This document shows positions 7,563-14,183 of a DNA stretch of 14,183 nucleotides, in pieces (the stretch's first letter is position 1; every line of letters starts with the position of its first letter). The stretch is from OMOG01 sp041485845 (GTDB lineage Bacteria; Acidobacteriota; Terriglobia; Bryobacterales; Bryobacteraceae). Made by a program: the position numbers and the translations under genes. The notes under the pieces were generated by a model. That model ran no database searches. It worked only from the letters and a program-made list of their open reading frames with translations, and had not been told where the DNA came from. Location of the stretch: NCBI GenBank assembly GCA_041485845.1, contig JBGPKH010000176.1:1-14183 (forward strand), in the 5' to 3' direction.

Positions 7563-10031
7563 ATGACCTACGTACGCTCGCGGGGGGTGCTGCTCATCGT
7601 AGTGCTGCTCGCTTTTGCATTCCAGGTGTTTGCGCAGTCGGATAGCGCCAGTGTCAGCGGATCGGTCACCGATCCATCCGGCCTGGCAGTTCCGAATGCT
7701 AAAGTCGTTCTGAAAAACGAGTCGAACGGTTTGACTCGCGAGGCTGCCACCAACGAGTCCGGCCGGTATTCCATCCCATCCGTTCAGCCCGGCATGTACT
7801 CGATCACCGTCGAGGTTGCAGGCTTCAAGAAGTTCGAGTCGCGCGACAACAAAGTCGATCCCGCGGTTCCCGCAAACATCAGCGCTACGCTGCAGGTTGG
7901 CGCGGTAACCGAGACCGTGGAAGTGACGGCGACGGCCTCGCAGTTGCAGACCGAATCGGGAGCGCTCGGCAAGGTGATTGAGGGCAAGCAGATCCAGGAT
8001 ATTCAGTTGAATGGCCGCAATCCGATCTACCTGGCGCTTCTGAAGCCTGGCGTACGCGGCGGTTCACTCGCGTCGTTCAGCTTCGACCTGACCACCGGCG
8101 GGCTGAATATCAACGGGTCGCGGACACAAGACAACCTGATCACCTATGACGGAGCCGTGGGCGTCCGCACACGATCCAACGGCACCTCCATCGGAACTGC
8201 CGACCTCGATCAGACGGCCGAAGTCCAAATCCTTACAGCGTCCTACGGCGCCGAGTTCGGGCGCTCCGCCGGCGGCCAGATCCGCGTGATCACCAAGAGT
8301 GGAACCAGCACGTTCCATGGCTCCGTCTACGAGTACTTCCGCAACTCGGCGATGGACGCCAACTCCTGGTCGCGCAATCGCAATCCGGCCACCAATTTCG
8401 TAGCTCCGTTCAAGTTCAACCAGTTCGGGTACACCCTCAGCGGTCCGCTCTACGTTCCCAAGTACAACACCGACCGCAGCAAAGTGTTCTTTACCTGGTC
8501 GCAGGAATGGACCAGACGGCGCATCGAGTCGACCAATCTGCGCACCGTCCCCAGCACGAGAATGAAGCAGGGTGATTTCGGCGAATTGCTCACTCCCAGC
8601 CTGTGGTTCGGAAGCGCGCAGATCATCAAGGATCCGACGAATGGCCAGCCTTTTTCCGGCAACATCATCCCCAAGGCCCGCCAGAGTCCCAACGGCATGG
8701 CGTTGCTGGCGGTGTATCCGGACGCGAACCTCTCGCCCCCACTGGGGACCAGCAACTGGTTCGGTGTCGCCGGCGCGCCCACCAACCAGCGCAAGGACAC
8801 CTTCGGGATCGACCTGCTGCCCTCGACGAAAGACAGCATCCGGGTCCGCGGGCAGTTGTACCACTACCTGGATTTCAATCCCTTCCAGACCAACTTCCTG
8901 TTCTCGGCGCGTACCTTCGACCGGCCGAACCAGACCGGCTCGGTGAACTGGACCCACACCTTCGGCCCCACGCTGATCCTCGAGACCCTCATCTCTGCCA
9001 GCCGCGACCAGGTGTTCATCCGCATGACCGACACCCCGGCATTCGATCGCACCAAGTACGGGCTTAACTACCCGTACATTTACGGCGGCAAGGATCGGCC
9101 CAACAAGTTGCCGGCAGTTTCCATCCCGGGACTCAGCGACTACACGGGCAGTCCGTATCCCTCGAACTCCACGGGACCGATCTACGACGCCAACGCCAAT
9201 CTGACCAAGATCGTCAATAACCACACGGTCAAGTTCGGGTTCACATTCGAGCGGGCAGGCCAGAACGATTACGACCAGATCAACGTGCAAGGGGTCCCGG
9301 GCGGCACCGACAACCAGAACGGGCGCTTCGAGTTCTCCAATACCCGTCCTGGTGGCTCCAGCGTCGCCATGGGCGATGTGGCCCTCGGGCTGTTCAACAG
9401 TTACGCCGAGATCGGAATCCGCTCTTTCACGCCGTATCGCGGCCACATGTACGAGTGGTTCGTGCAGGACGAATGGAAGGCCAATTCGAAGTTGAAGATC
9501 GTGTATGGCGTGCGGCACACCATCGTTCAACCATACTACAGCCTGTGGAACAACATGACCATCTTCGATCCGAAGTACTACGATCCGGCGAAGGCGGTTC
9601 AGGTGGATCGCAGCACGGGCAATCCCATCCCCAATACAGGCGACCCGTACAACGGCATCATCATACCGGGCAATGGCTGGCCGGATGCCGCCAAGGGCCG
9701 CGTGCCCATCGCCACGACGGGCCAATTCGACAACAAGTTCGTGGGTGAGCCGAGATACTATTCGAACATCGACTATGGCGATTTCCAGCCCCGGCTGGGC
9801 ATTGCTTACCAGTTGAACCCCAAGACCGTCCTGCGCACGGGCGGCGGCAAATTCACCACGCGCCTGGGCGTAAGCGATTCGATTTTCCTGGGCGGCAACC
9901 CCCCGCTGCAGCCCCTCGCGTCGGTGCCAGTCGGCTTGGTGGACAGCCCCGGTGGGGGCTCGCAAGCCAGCTTCCCGCTCAGCGTCAACACGCAGTCCAA
10001 GGACTTCCACATGCCGCAGGCTTACACCTGA
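7563..10031 (+). CDS. TonB-dependent receptor, Oar-like, N-terminal part up to a frameshift
   Basis: 822 residues in this frame. A signal peptide (residues 1-24, ending VFA) is followed by a carboxypeptidase-regulatory-like beta-sandwich (about 28-108; SGSVTDPSGLAVPNAKVVL ... GRYSIPSVQPG), a plug region (about 115-230; VTETVEVTA, GKQIQDIQLNGRNP, FGRSAGGQIRVITKSGT), then the beta-barrel. This architecture belongs to large outer-membrane receptors of Bacteroidota and Acidobacteriota that take up oligosaccharides, peptides or similar substrates using TonB energy. The frame ends at TGA 10029-10031, in mid-barrel, after MPQAYT. The next frame resumes at once with NLTLEREIGFNTVVGVSYVGRRG, the expected continuation; restoring one G turns TGA into TGG (Trp) and gives a single 1141-residue protein. 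No SusD-like partner is adjacent, as is usual for this subfamily. The substrate cannot be read from the sequence. Confidence 0.9.
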   Translation: MTYVRSRGVLLIVVLLAFAFQVFAQSDSASVSGSVTDPSGLAVPNAKVVLKNESNGLTREAATNESGRYSIPSVQPGMYSITVEVAGFKKFESRDNKVDPAVPANISATLQVGAVTETVEVTATASQLQTESGALGKVIEGKQIQDIQLNGRNPIYLALLKPGVRGGSLASFSFDLTTGGLNINGSRTQDNLITYDGAVGVRTRSNGTSIGTADLDQTAEVQILTASYGAEFGRSAGGQIRVITKSGTSTFHGSVYEYFRNSAMDANSWSRNRNPATNFVAPFKFNQFGYTLSGPLYVPKYNTDRSKVFFTWSQEWTRRRIESTNLRTVPSTRMKQGDFGELLTPSLWFGSAQIIKDPTNGQPFSGNIIPKARQSPNGMALLAVYPDANLSPPLGTSNWFGVAGAPTNQRKDTFGIDLLPSTKDSIRVRGQLYHYLDFNPFQTNFLFSARTFDRPNQTGSVNWTHTFGPTLILETLISASRDQVFIRMTDTPAFDRTKYGLNYPYIYGGKDRPNKLPAVSIPGLSDYTGSPYPSNSTGPIYDANANLTKIVNNHTVKFGFTFERAGQNDYDQINVQGVPGGTDNQNGRFEFSNTRPGGSSVAMGDVALGLFNSYAEIGIRSFTPYRGHMYEWFVQDEWKANSKLKIVYGVRHTIVQPYYSLWNNMTIFDPKYYDPAKAVQVDRSTGNPIPNTGDPYNGIIIPGNGWPDAAKGRVPIATTGQFDNKFVGEPRYYSNIDYGDFQPRLGIAYQLNPKTVLRTGGGKFTTRLGVSDSIFLGGNPPLQPLASVPVGLVDSPGGGSQASFPLSVNTQSKDFHMPQAYT

Positions 10032-10034
10032 ATC
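10026..10034 (+). other. Single-base frameshift site in the TonB receptor
   Basis: The sequence ACC-TGA-ATC should probably read ACC-TGG-AAT-C. One G is missing from a GG pair, producing a stop. The reading frames meet here without loss or overlap of coding sequence. Confidence 0.85.
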
Positions 10035-10987
10035 TCACGCTCGAGCGCGAGATCGGCTTCAATACGGTGGTGGGCGTGAGCTATGTGGGACGGCGAGGCG
10101 TGTATGGCCAGCGCGAGAAGAACATCAACCAGCCCGCGGTGGGAACGGTGCAGGCCAACCCGGGCGTGAACATCAACGCCTTGCGTCCGTACAAGGGTTA
10201 TGGTCCGATCCGCGAGACCTACAACGACGCCAACTCCATCTACAACGCCTTCCAGATGGAACTCAACCGGCGCTTCCGCAACGGCTTGAGTTTCGGCTTC
10301 GCCTATACGCTTTCCAGGTGCGACGACGACGGATCCGCCCAGCGTGACGTGATCCCCGACACTTACGACGCCCACTTCCTGTGGGGGCCATGCACCTATG
10401 ATACGCGTAACGTTGCGGTCATCAACTGGATCTATCAATTGCCGTTGTTCCGCGGTTCCGCCAGCCGCGCCCTGCGGGCAATCGGTGGCGGATGGCAGAT
10501 CACGGGAGTGACCCAGTTCCAGTCCGGCACGCCGGGCAGTATTCAGACCGGCGACGATTTCGCCGGAATTGGCCCGGGCAGCGGGAACAACATCCAGTAT
10601 TTCTGGAAGTACGCGAACTATGCCCAGGGCGCCGACTATCCTCGGCAGTTTGCCGCCGGCGGCAATGCGGCCGACCCGGCGCAGTGGCTGACCGTCAGTT
10701 CCGGCGGGACTTCGCTCTTCACCGCTCCGGCGGCGGGGACGATCGTCCGCGACCGGCTGCGGGACTACTTCTACAATCCCGGCTTCCAGAATTGGAACCT
10801 GGGTCTGTTCAAGGAATTCGCCGTGACGGAGCGGCACAAGGTGCTGTTCCGCGTCGAATCCTTCAACTGGATCAATCATCCCAACTGGAATGGGGCCGAT
10901 GGTAATCCGCGCAGCTCCACGTTTGGCAAGGTGACCGGCAAGAGCAGCGAGCGCAATATGCAGTTGAGCTTGCGATACAGCTTCTAG
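10031..10987 (+). CDS. TonB-dependent receptor, C-terminal part after the frameshift
   Basis: 318 residues in the +2 frame relative to the N-terminal part. They continue the beta-barrel with alternating aromatic strands (VVGVSYVGRRG, FGFAYTLSRCDDDG, RNVAVINWIYQLPLF, WQITGVTQFQSGTPG, RVESFNWINHPNWNG) and end NMQLSLRYSF. A terminal Phe preceded by alternating hydrophobics is the outer-membrane insertion signal recognised by the BAM machinery. If read alone from GTG 10067 it would be a 306-residue protein with no signal peptide and no ribosome-binding site, which makes no sense as an independent gene. It is best joined to the frame starting at 7563. Coding character is intact on both sides of the break, so any inactivation would be very recent, or the break is a sequence error. 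Confidence 0.85.
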   Translation, partial: NLTLEREIGFNTVVGVSYVGRRGVYGQREKNINQPAVGTVQANPGVNINALRPYKGYGPIRETYNDANSIYNAFQMELNRRFRNGLSFGFAYTLSRCDDDGSAQRDVIPDTYDAHFLWGPCTYDTRNVAVINWIYQLPLFRGSASRALRAIGGGWQITGVTQFQSGTPGSIQTGDDFAGIGPGSGNNIQYFWKYANYAQGADYPRQFAAGGNAADPAQWLTVSSGGTSLFTAPAAGTIVRDRLRDYFYNPGFQNWNLGLFKEFAVTERHKVLFRVESFNWINHPNWNGADGNPRSSTFGKVTGKSSERNMQLSLRYSF

Positions 10988-11572
10988 TCTGGCAAGAACC
11001 GCTCGGTTGAAGACGCGGCGAAGAACCGGCGAAAATACCCGACCCGCACCGGCCGCGTCTTCATGCCCTTTGGTGGGCCGCCGCGGCCCATCGGGACCTC
11101 CCTATGGCGCGAGCGGCAGCCATGCTGCGGGCGAGCCGGGCGAACACGCAAGCCGCAACGCAAGTGAACCCGATTCGGCCTCGATAGAAAAACGAAGGTG
11201 GCCAGTCCGCCGGCTGGGATGAAGCCAGACAGACCGATGGTGAAGCCACAGGCAAGAGCAGCCATCGGACCTTGCGGGGTGGTTGGGGACAGTGCGCGTG
11301 GAAAGATCGGTCGAGGAGCCTGGGAGGCCCTGGCAGGAGGAAGCGCAAGCAGGACTTCTTCGCTATCTATGGCCTCTCCGGCTCCCCACAAGGCCGCCTC
11401 GGCAGTTATGTCCTCCCGCCGCACGCCGGTCCCACTACGGAGACTCGGGCAGCCGTAAGAACAGCGAAGCCGGACGACGGTGAAGGAGCCAAGACTGCCG
11501 GAGGCGTTTCTCAACTGAGACAGGAACGCCGCCACAGCTCCCGATTTGTTATTTTCAGATCTTGTTATCGTC
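10988..11572. other. Long spacer without a recognisable gene
   Basis: Apart from the two hairpins near its left end, I see no gene here. The stretch is GC-rich and open in several frames on both strands; the longest is a minus-strand frame (11727 to 10984, 247 codons), but its translation is rich in Arg, Pro, Ala and Gly, lacks any motif I know, overlaps the start of the next gene and has no convincing ribosome-binding site. Parts could be remnants of a lost gene. No tRNA, RNase P, tmRNA or SRP RNA pattern was found. Confidence 0.5.
11008..11063 (+). terminator. 12-bp perfect stem after the TonB receptor
   Basis: TGAAGACGCGGC (11008-11019) and its exact reverse complement GCCGCGTCTTCA (11052-11063) enclose 32 bases. 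The stem starts 21 bases after the receptor stop codon. There is no T-run behind it, so it would be an mRNA 3' end or processing structure, or a factor-dependent terminator. A second compact hairpin follows at 11074-11090 (TGGGCCG, loop CCG, CGGCCCA). Confidence 0.5.
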
Positions 11573-11601
11573 TTGTATTTCCCGAAGAATTCCGATATAG
11601 T
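11573..11601 (+). promoter_or_regulatory. Sigma70-like promoter for the two-gene unit
   Basis: TTGTAT (11573-11578) and TATAGT (11596-11601) are separated by exactly 17 bases, with transcription expected to start near 11608, about 29 bases before the ATG at 11637. The surrounding 60 bases are clearly more AT-rich than the rest of the window, as expected of a promoter. Confidence 0.55.
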
Positions 11602-11636
11602 CTCCGAAACTGGATTCCACCACGAATTGAGGCCGT

Positions 11637-12611
11637 ATGACTGGATTACTGGGCTCCACCGTACTGGAAGTGGCGATCGGAGTCGCCTTCGTATATCTGC
11701 TGCTGGCAATTTTCTGCACCACGGCAAACGAATACATCGCAGCTATCTTGAAAAGCCGCGGCGCATTGCTGAAACAGGGAATCCTCAAACTCCTGGCTCC
11801 GGATCAGCCCGCACCGCAGGCCGCCGCCCAGGACCCCGTTGTCACCCGCTTCTACAGCCACCCGTTGATCAAGGCCCTGATGCGGGAGGGCAGTCACCCA
11901 TCGTATCTGCCCGCTCGAACCTTCGCCAAGACGATCATGGACATGGCAACGCCGGGGACCCCGGGAAGCATCACGTTCGAGGAACTCGAGAACGGGATCA
12001 AGAAAGACCTGCCGCCGGGCAGTCTGCAGACCACGCTACTCGCCGTCATTCAGAGCACCAACCATAAGATCGAGGACGCTCAAAAGGCCATCGAAGCCTG
12101 GTACGACGACGCCATGGACCGCGTCACGGGCTGGTACAAGCGAAAAACGCAGGTCTGGACCTTGATCGTCGCCGCAATCCTCACTGTAGCGACCAACGCC
12201 GATACACTGCACATCGCGCGCCACCTCTGGCTCGAGCCTTCCCTGCGCAGCCAATTCGCGGAAGCGGCCAAGAATTCGCCGGGTCCCGTCCCGGCCATGT
12301 CGGTCAACTACCCGGATCCAAACGATCCGACCAAAGTGGAAGTTACGGCCAACAAACCCGGTACGGCGTCGGACCAGGCGGCCGACACACTCGGCCTGGT
12401 CCTCGGATGGAAGGACACGGGCGACAACAGTGCCGGGACGTGGCTCCAGAGGATTGCGGGCTGGCTCCTGACGATCCTCGCGGTCTCTCTGGGCGCGCCA
12501 TTCTGGTTCGATGTTCTGAACAGGTTCATGAACCTGCGGTCCGCCGGAAAATCGCCGGAGGAGAAGGGCAAGCCGGCGGCGAAGCGTAAGATGCCACCGG
12601 TGACGGCATAG
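11637..12611 (+). CDS. Conserved-looking three-helix membrane protein of unknown function
   Basis: 324 residues. A first hydrophobic helix (about 8-36) follows almost immediately after the start; a second lies at about 173-198 (VWTLIVAAILTVATNADTLHIA) and a third at about 268-290 (AGWLLTILAVSLGAPFWF). Between helices 1 and 2 is a hydrophilic domain with predicted helices, ending in the motif IEAWYDDAMDRVTGWYKRKTQ (152-172), charged and aromatic just before the membrane. After helix 3 comes SLGAPFWFDVLNRFMNLRSAGKSPEE, then a Lys-rich tail. These two motifs look like the conserved signatures of a family of bacterial hypothetical membrane proteins, but I know no assigned function. The start is fixed by GAGG at 11629-11632 and the upstream promoter. 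It is the first gene of a pair with the exported protein that begins 10 bases later. Confidence 0.8.
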   Translation: MTGLLGSTVLEVAIGVAFVYLLLAIFCTTANEYIAAILKSRGALLKQGILKLLAPDQPAPQAAAQDPVVTRFYSHPLIKALMREGSHPSYLPARTFAKTIMDMATPGTPGSITFEELENGIKKDLPPGSLQTTLLAVIQSTNHKIEDAQKAIEAWYDDAMDRVTGWYKRKTQVWTLIVAAILTVATNADTLHIARHLWLEPSLRSQFAEAAKNSPGPVPAMSVNYPDPNDPTKVEVTANKPGTASDQAADTLGLVLGWKDTGDNSAGTWLQRIAGWLLTILAVSLGAPFWFDVLNRFMNLRSAGKSPEEKGKPAAKRKMPPVTA

Positions 12612-12621
12612 GGAGCACGCG

Positions 12622-13527
12622 ATGAAGCCATCGATTCTACGGACCGCGGCAGTGCTGCTTGCCTGGGTTTCCGCGCACGCGGAAACTCTTGCCTTGAAAA
12701 AGACCTTCGTTCGGCAAATCATGAATAGGGCCACGATCGGCGCCACGCTCGAAGTGGATGTGCATCCCAATAAGCCTCATACCATCGGCAAGGGCGGCGA
12801 CGACGGCGATATTCACATGGCGGGGCGGGCCAACGAAATCGGCCTTCCGCTGGTAGCGGAAATCGTCAACGCCAGAATGGAGACGGCGGCGACCGATCTT
12901 CTCAAGAGCACGGCGCCAAAAAAGGTCGTGGCGGTCGAGGGCGTCTGGCGCATTTGGTTCGAACACCTGGGGAAAGAGGACCAGATTCAGGGGAAGACCG
13001 TGCCCGTTCCCGGCACCTCCAACCCCGACCACCTGTTCGAAATCCATCCCATCACCGTATTCGGAGGCGTGAACCTGCTCAGCTCGTTCCAGCCGATCCC
13101 CAAATACAACGCCTATCCCGCGAAGACCGCGTTCCCGTTCTACGAAAAGGTCGCAGCCAGCCTCCAGTCGACCGACACGGCGGTGATGATCCAGAGCGGT
13201 GCGAGTAAGTATAACTATGCCGAGTTTGTCATCGAGTTGGCCGGGAATCCGAAGCCTGTTGACGATGGATTCCTGGTGCTGGCCAATGTGTTCGACTCCA
13301 ACGCCGAGGAACCGGTCACCACAGCCCCGCGGCGCATGGTCTTTGTCAAGGGCACGCCCCCCGCGGACCAGGTGAAGGACCTGAAAAAGGGCGACACCCT
13401 GCACCTGCTCGGCATCCCGCGGGTCAACCTGGCCGAAGTCTATGCCATCGCGGAGATAGCCGGCAAGCAAGCGGCGAGCGTAACACTGCCGTACGAAATG
13501 ATTGTGGTGGCTGTTTTGCCGGACTGA
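12622..13527 (+). CDS. Exported protein of unknown function, partner of the upstream membrane protein
   Basis: 301 residues with a signal peptide (about 1-20, ending SAHA). The mature protein has a mixed alpha/beta character with several distinctive segments: GATLEVDVHPNKPHTIGKGGDDGDIHMAGRANEIGLPLVAEIVNA (about 40-84), GVWRIWFEHLG (about 106-116), and NPDHLFEIHPITVFGG (about 132-147). The His, Asp and Glu residues in GDDGDIHMAG and FEIHPI could bind metal or a ligand, but this is only a reading of the motif. No known domain recognised. The ribosome-binding site GGAG (12612-12615) directly follows the TAG of the upstream gene, so the two are almost certainly translated from one mRNA. The protein would sit in the periplasm or outside, where it could contact the hydrophilic loops of its membrane-bound neighbour. 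Confidence 0.8.
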   Translation: MKPSILRTAAVLLAWVSAHAETLALKKTFVRQIMNRATIGATLEVDVHPNKPHTIGKGGDDGDIHMAGRANEIGLPLVAEIVNARMETAATDLLKSTAPKKVVAVEGVWRIWFEHLGKEDQIQGKTVPVPGTSNPDHLFEIHPITVFGGVNLLSSFQPIPKYNAYPAKTAFPFYEKVAASLQSTDTAVMIQSGASKYNYAEFVIELAGNPKPVDDGFLVLANVFDSNAEEPVTTAPRRMVFVKGTPPADQVKDLKKGDTLHLLGIPRVNLAEVYAIAEIAGKQAASVTLPYEMIVVAVLPD

Positions 13528-13549
13528 AGCCGTCAAGTAAGCTCAATAC

Positions 13550-13825
13550 ATGGAGTGGTTTGAAGACGACGAGTTTTGGCGAGACCTGTATCCTTACTTT
13601 TTCCCTGCCGGGCGGTTTGCCGCGGCCGGCGACCAGGTGGGCCAGGTACTGGCTCTCACCGGCGTTACCGGGGGCGCCGTACTCGATCTCCGTTGCGGAC
13701 CCGGCCGCCATGCCGTAGAGTTCGCTCGCCGCGGATTCGCCGTCACCGGAGTGGACCGCTCTGGGTTCCTGCCGGACCGTGCCTGCGAGCGCGCGTCCGA
13801 ATCGGCCGTCTCCGTGAGTGGGTGA
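13550..13825 (+). CDS. Class I SAM-dependent methyltransferase, N-terminal part up to a frameshift
   Basis: The start MEWFEDDEFWRDLYPYFFP and the motif VLDLRCGPGRHAVEFARRGFAVTGVDRS (motif I with the glycine loop C-G-P-G-R-H, then acidic motif II ending GVD) are typical of a small class I methyltransferase family with the Methyltransf_25 type fold. The residue following VLDL is usually C or G; here it is R. The frame stops at TGA 13823-13825, but another frame continues at 13816 with EWVMDDMRRFRRPSAFDLACN, exactly what should follow. Adding one G (GTGAG to GTGGAG) repairs it. It starts 22 bases after the exported-protein gene and could be co-transcribed, although a ribosome-binding site is weak. 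The methyl acceptor is unknown. Confidence 0.8.
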   Translation: MEWFEDDEFWRDLYPYFFPAGRFAAAGDQVGQVLALTGVTGGAVLDLRCGPGRHAVEFARRGFAVTGVDRSGFLPDRACERASESAVSVSG

Positions 13826-14183
13826 TGGACGACATGCGGAGATTCCGCCGTCCGTCAGCCTTCGATCTCGCCTGCAACATTTACACCTCCCTTGGCTATT
13901 TCGAGGATGCGGATGACGACCTTGGTGTCTTGCGGAATGTTCACGAGAGCCTGAGGGACGGTGGAGTCTTCGTGATGGAGACGATGGGGAAGGAGCGCCT
14001 GGCGCGGACCTGGCAGGATTCGCTCTGCACGGATTATCCCGATGGGGCAACGGTAGTCGCGCGGCCGCGCCTTCGCGATGACTGGCGCCGCGTAGAAATC
14101 GAGTGGATTCTCCTAAAAGACGGCGCGCCCGAACGTTACGTTTCGCGCACAATCTCTACTCCGGCCGCGAGCTCAAGGACCGC
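13816..14183 (+). CDS. Methyltransferase, C-terminal part, again frameshifted and cut by the window edge
   Basis: Translation from 13816 gives EWVMDDMRRFRRP, FDLACNIYTSLGYFED (motif after the acidic strand), LGVLRNVHESLRDGGVFVMETMGKERLA, then DYPDGATVVARPRLRDDWRRVEIEWILLKDGAPERYV. Near 14143 the expected ending HNLYSGRELKDR appears in the third frame (from 14148), so another single base is missing, most simply a T from a T-run (TTTT read as TTT). The gene runs off the right end of the window. No separate start codon needs to be assumed; this is one gene with two breaks. Confidence 0.75.

Noticed and set aside
8064..10010. Long minus-strand open frame (648 codons) antisense to the TonB receptor
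   Set aside because: Mirror of the strongly supported receptor coding frame; low-complexity translation rich in Arg, Val, Gly and Ala, with no domain.
10067..10987. Independent gene starting at GTG 10067
   Set aside because: No ribosome-binding site or signal peptide, and its sequence is the direct continuation of the receptor barrel.
10984..11727. Minus-strand open frame of 247 codons between the TonB receptor and the membrane protein
   Set aside because: Composition typical of GC-rich antisense sequence, no motif, overlap with the start and promoter of the next gene.
13424..14152. Minus-strand open frame of 242 codons at the right end
   Set aside because: Antisense to the methyltransferase, whose motifs are clear on the plus strand despite frameshifts.

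Overview
The window is GC-rich bacterial chromosome. It probably comes from an acidobacterium of the Solibacter/Bryobacter type. That assignment is an inference from three things: a very large Oar-like TonB-dependent receptor with an N-terminal carboxypeptidase-regulatory domain, a family of big membrane-embedded spermidine-synthase-like proteins, and the general composition. No rRNA, tRNA, CRISPR array or phage gene was found.

Layout. (1) 1-293 holds a decayed minus-strand fragment of a GH36-type glycosidase, about 75% identical over 55 residues to the intact glycosidase 2.5 kb further on. (2) 294-2507 (+) encodes a 737-residue multi-pass membrane protein with an embedded spermidine-synthase-fold methyltransferase-like domain. 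(3) 2548-4599 (-) is a secreted GH36/clan GH-D alpha-galactosidase-like enzyme, convergent with gene 2 and preceded by a palindromic operator candidate. (4) 4600-5077 is mostly non-coding, with one small possible Tat-signal-like ORF just ahead of (5), a complete ABC exporter half-transporter (5078-6910, +). (6) 6911-7562 carries the minus-strand 3' remnant of a group II intron (maturase X domain and a possible degenerate domain V), then a structured leader. (7) 7563-10987 (+) is the TonB-dependent receptor, broken by one missing base near 10030. (8) 10988-11636 is a long spacer with a strong 12-bp stem after the receptor and a good sigma70-like promoter near its end. (9) 11637-12611 and 12622-13527 (+) form a tight two-gene unit: a three-helix membrane protein and an exported protein, neither of known function. 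(10) From 13550 to the window edge is a class I SAM-dependent methyltransferase with two one-base frameshifts; it is cut by the window end.

How the genes may work together. The receptor and the secreted glycosidase fit uptake and breakdown of plant- or microbe-derived glycans, but they are not in one operon. The best candidate for an undescribed system is the unit at 11637-13527, with its own promoter, matched ribosome-binding sites and 10-bp spacing.

A caution on quality: all three frameshifts (near 10030, 13816 and 14143) are repaired by adding a single base to a short homopolymer run. That pattern points to base-calling error at least as strongly as to real gene decay.
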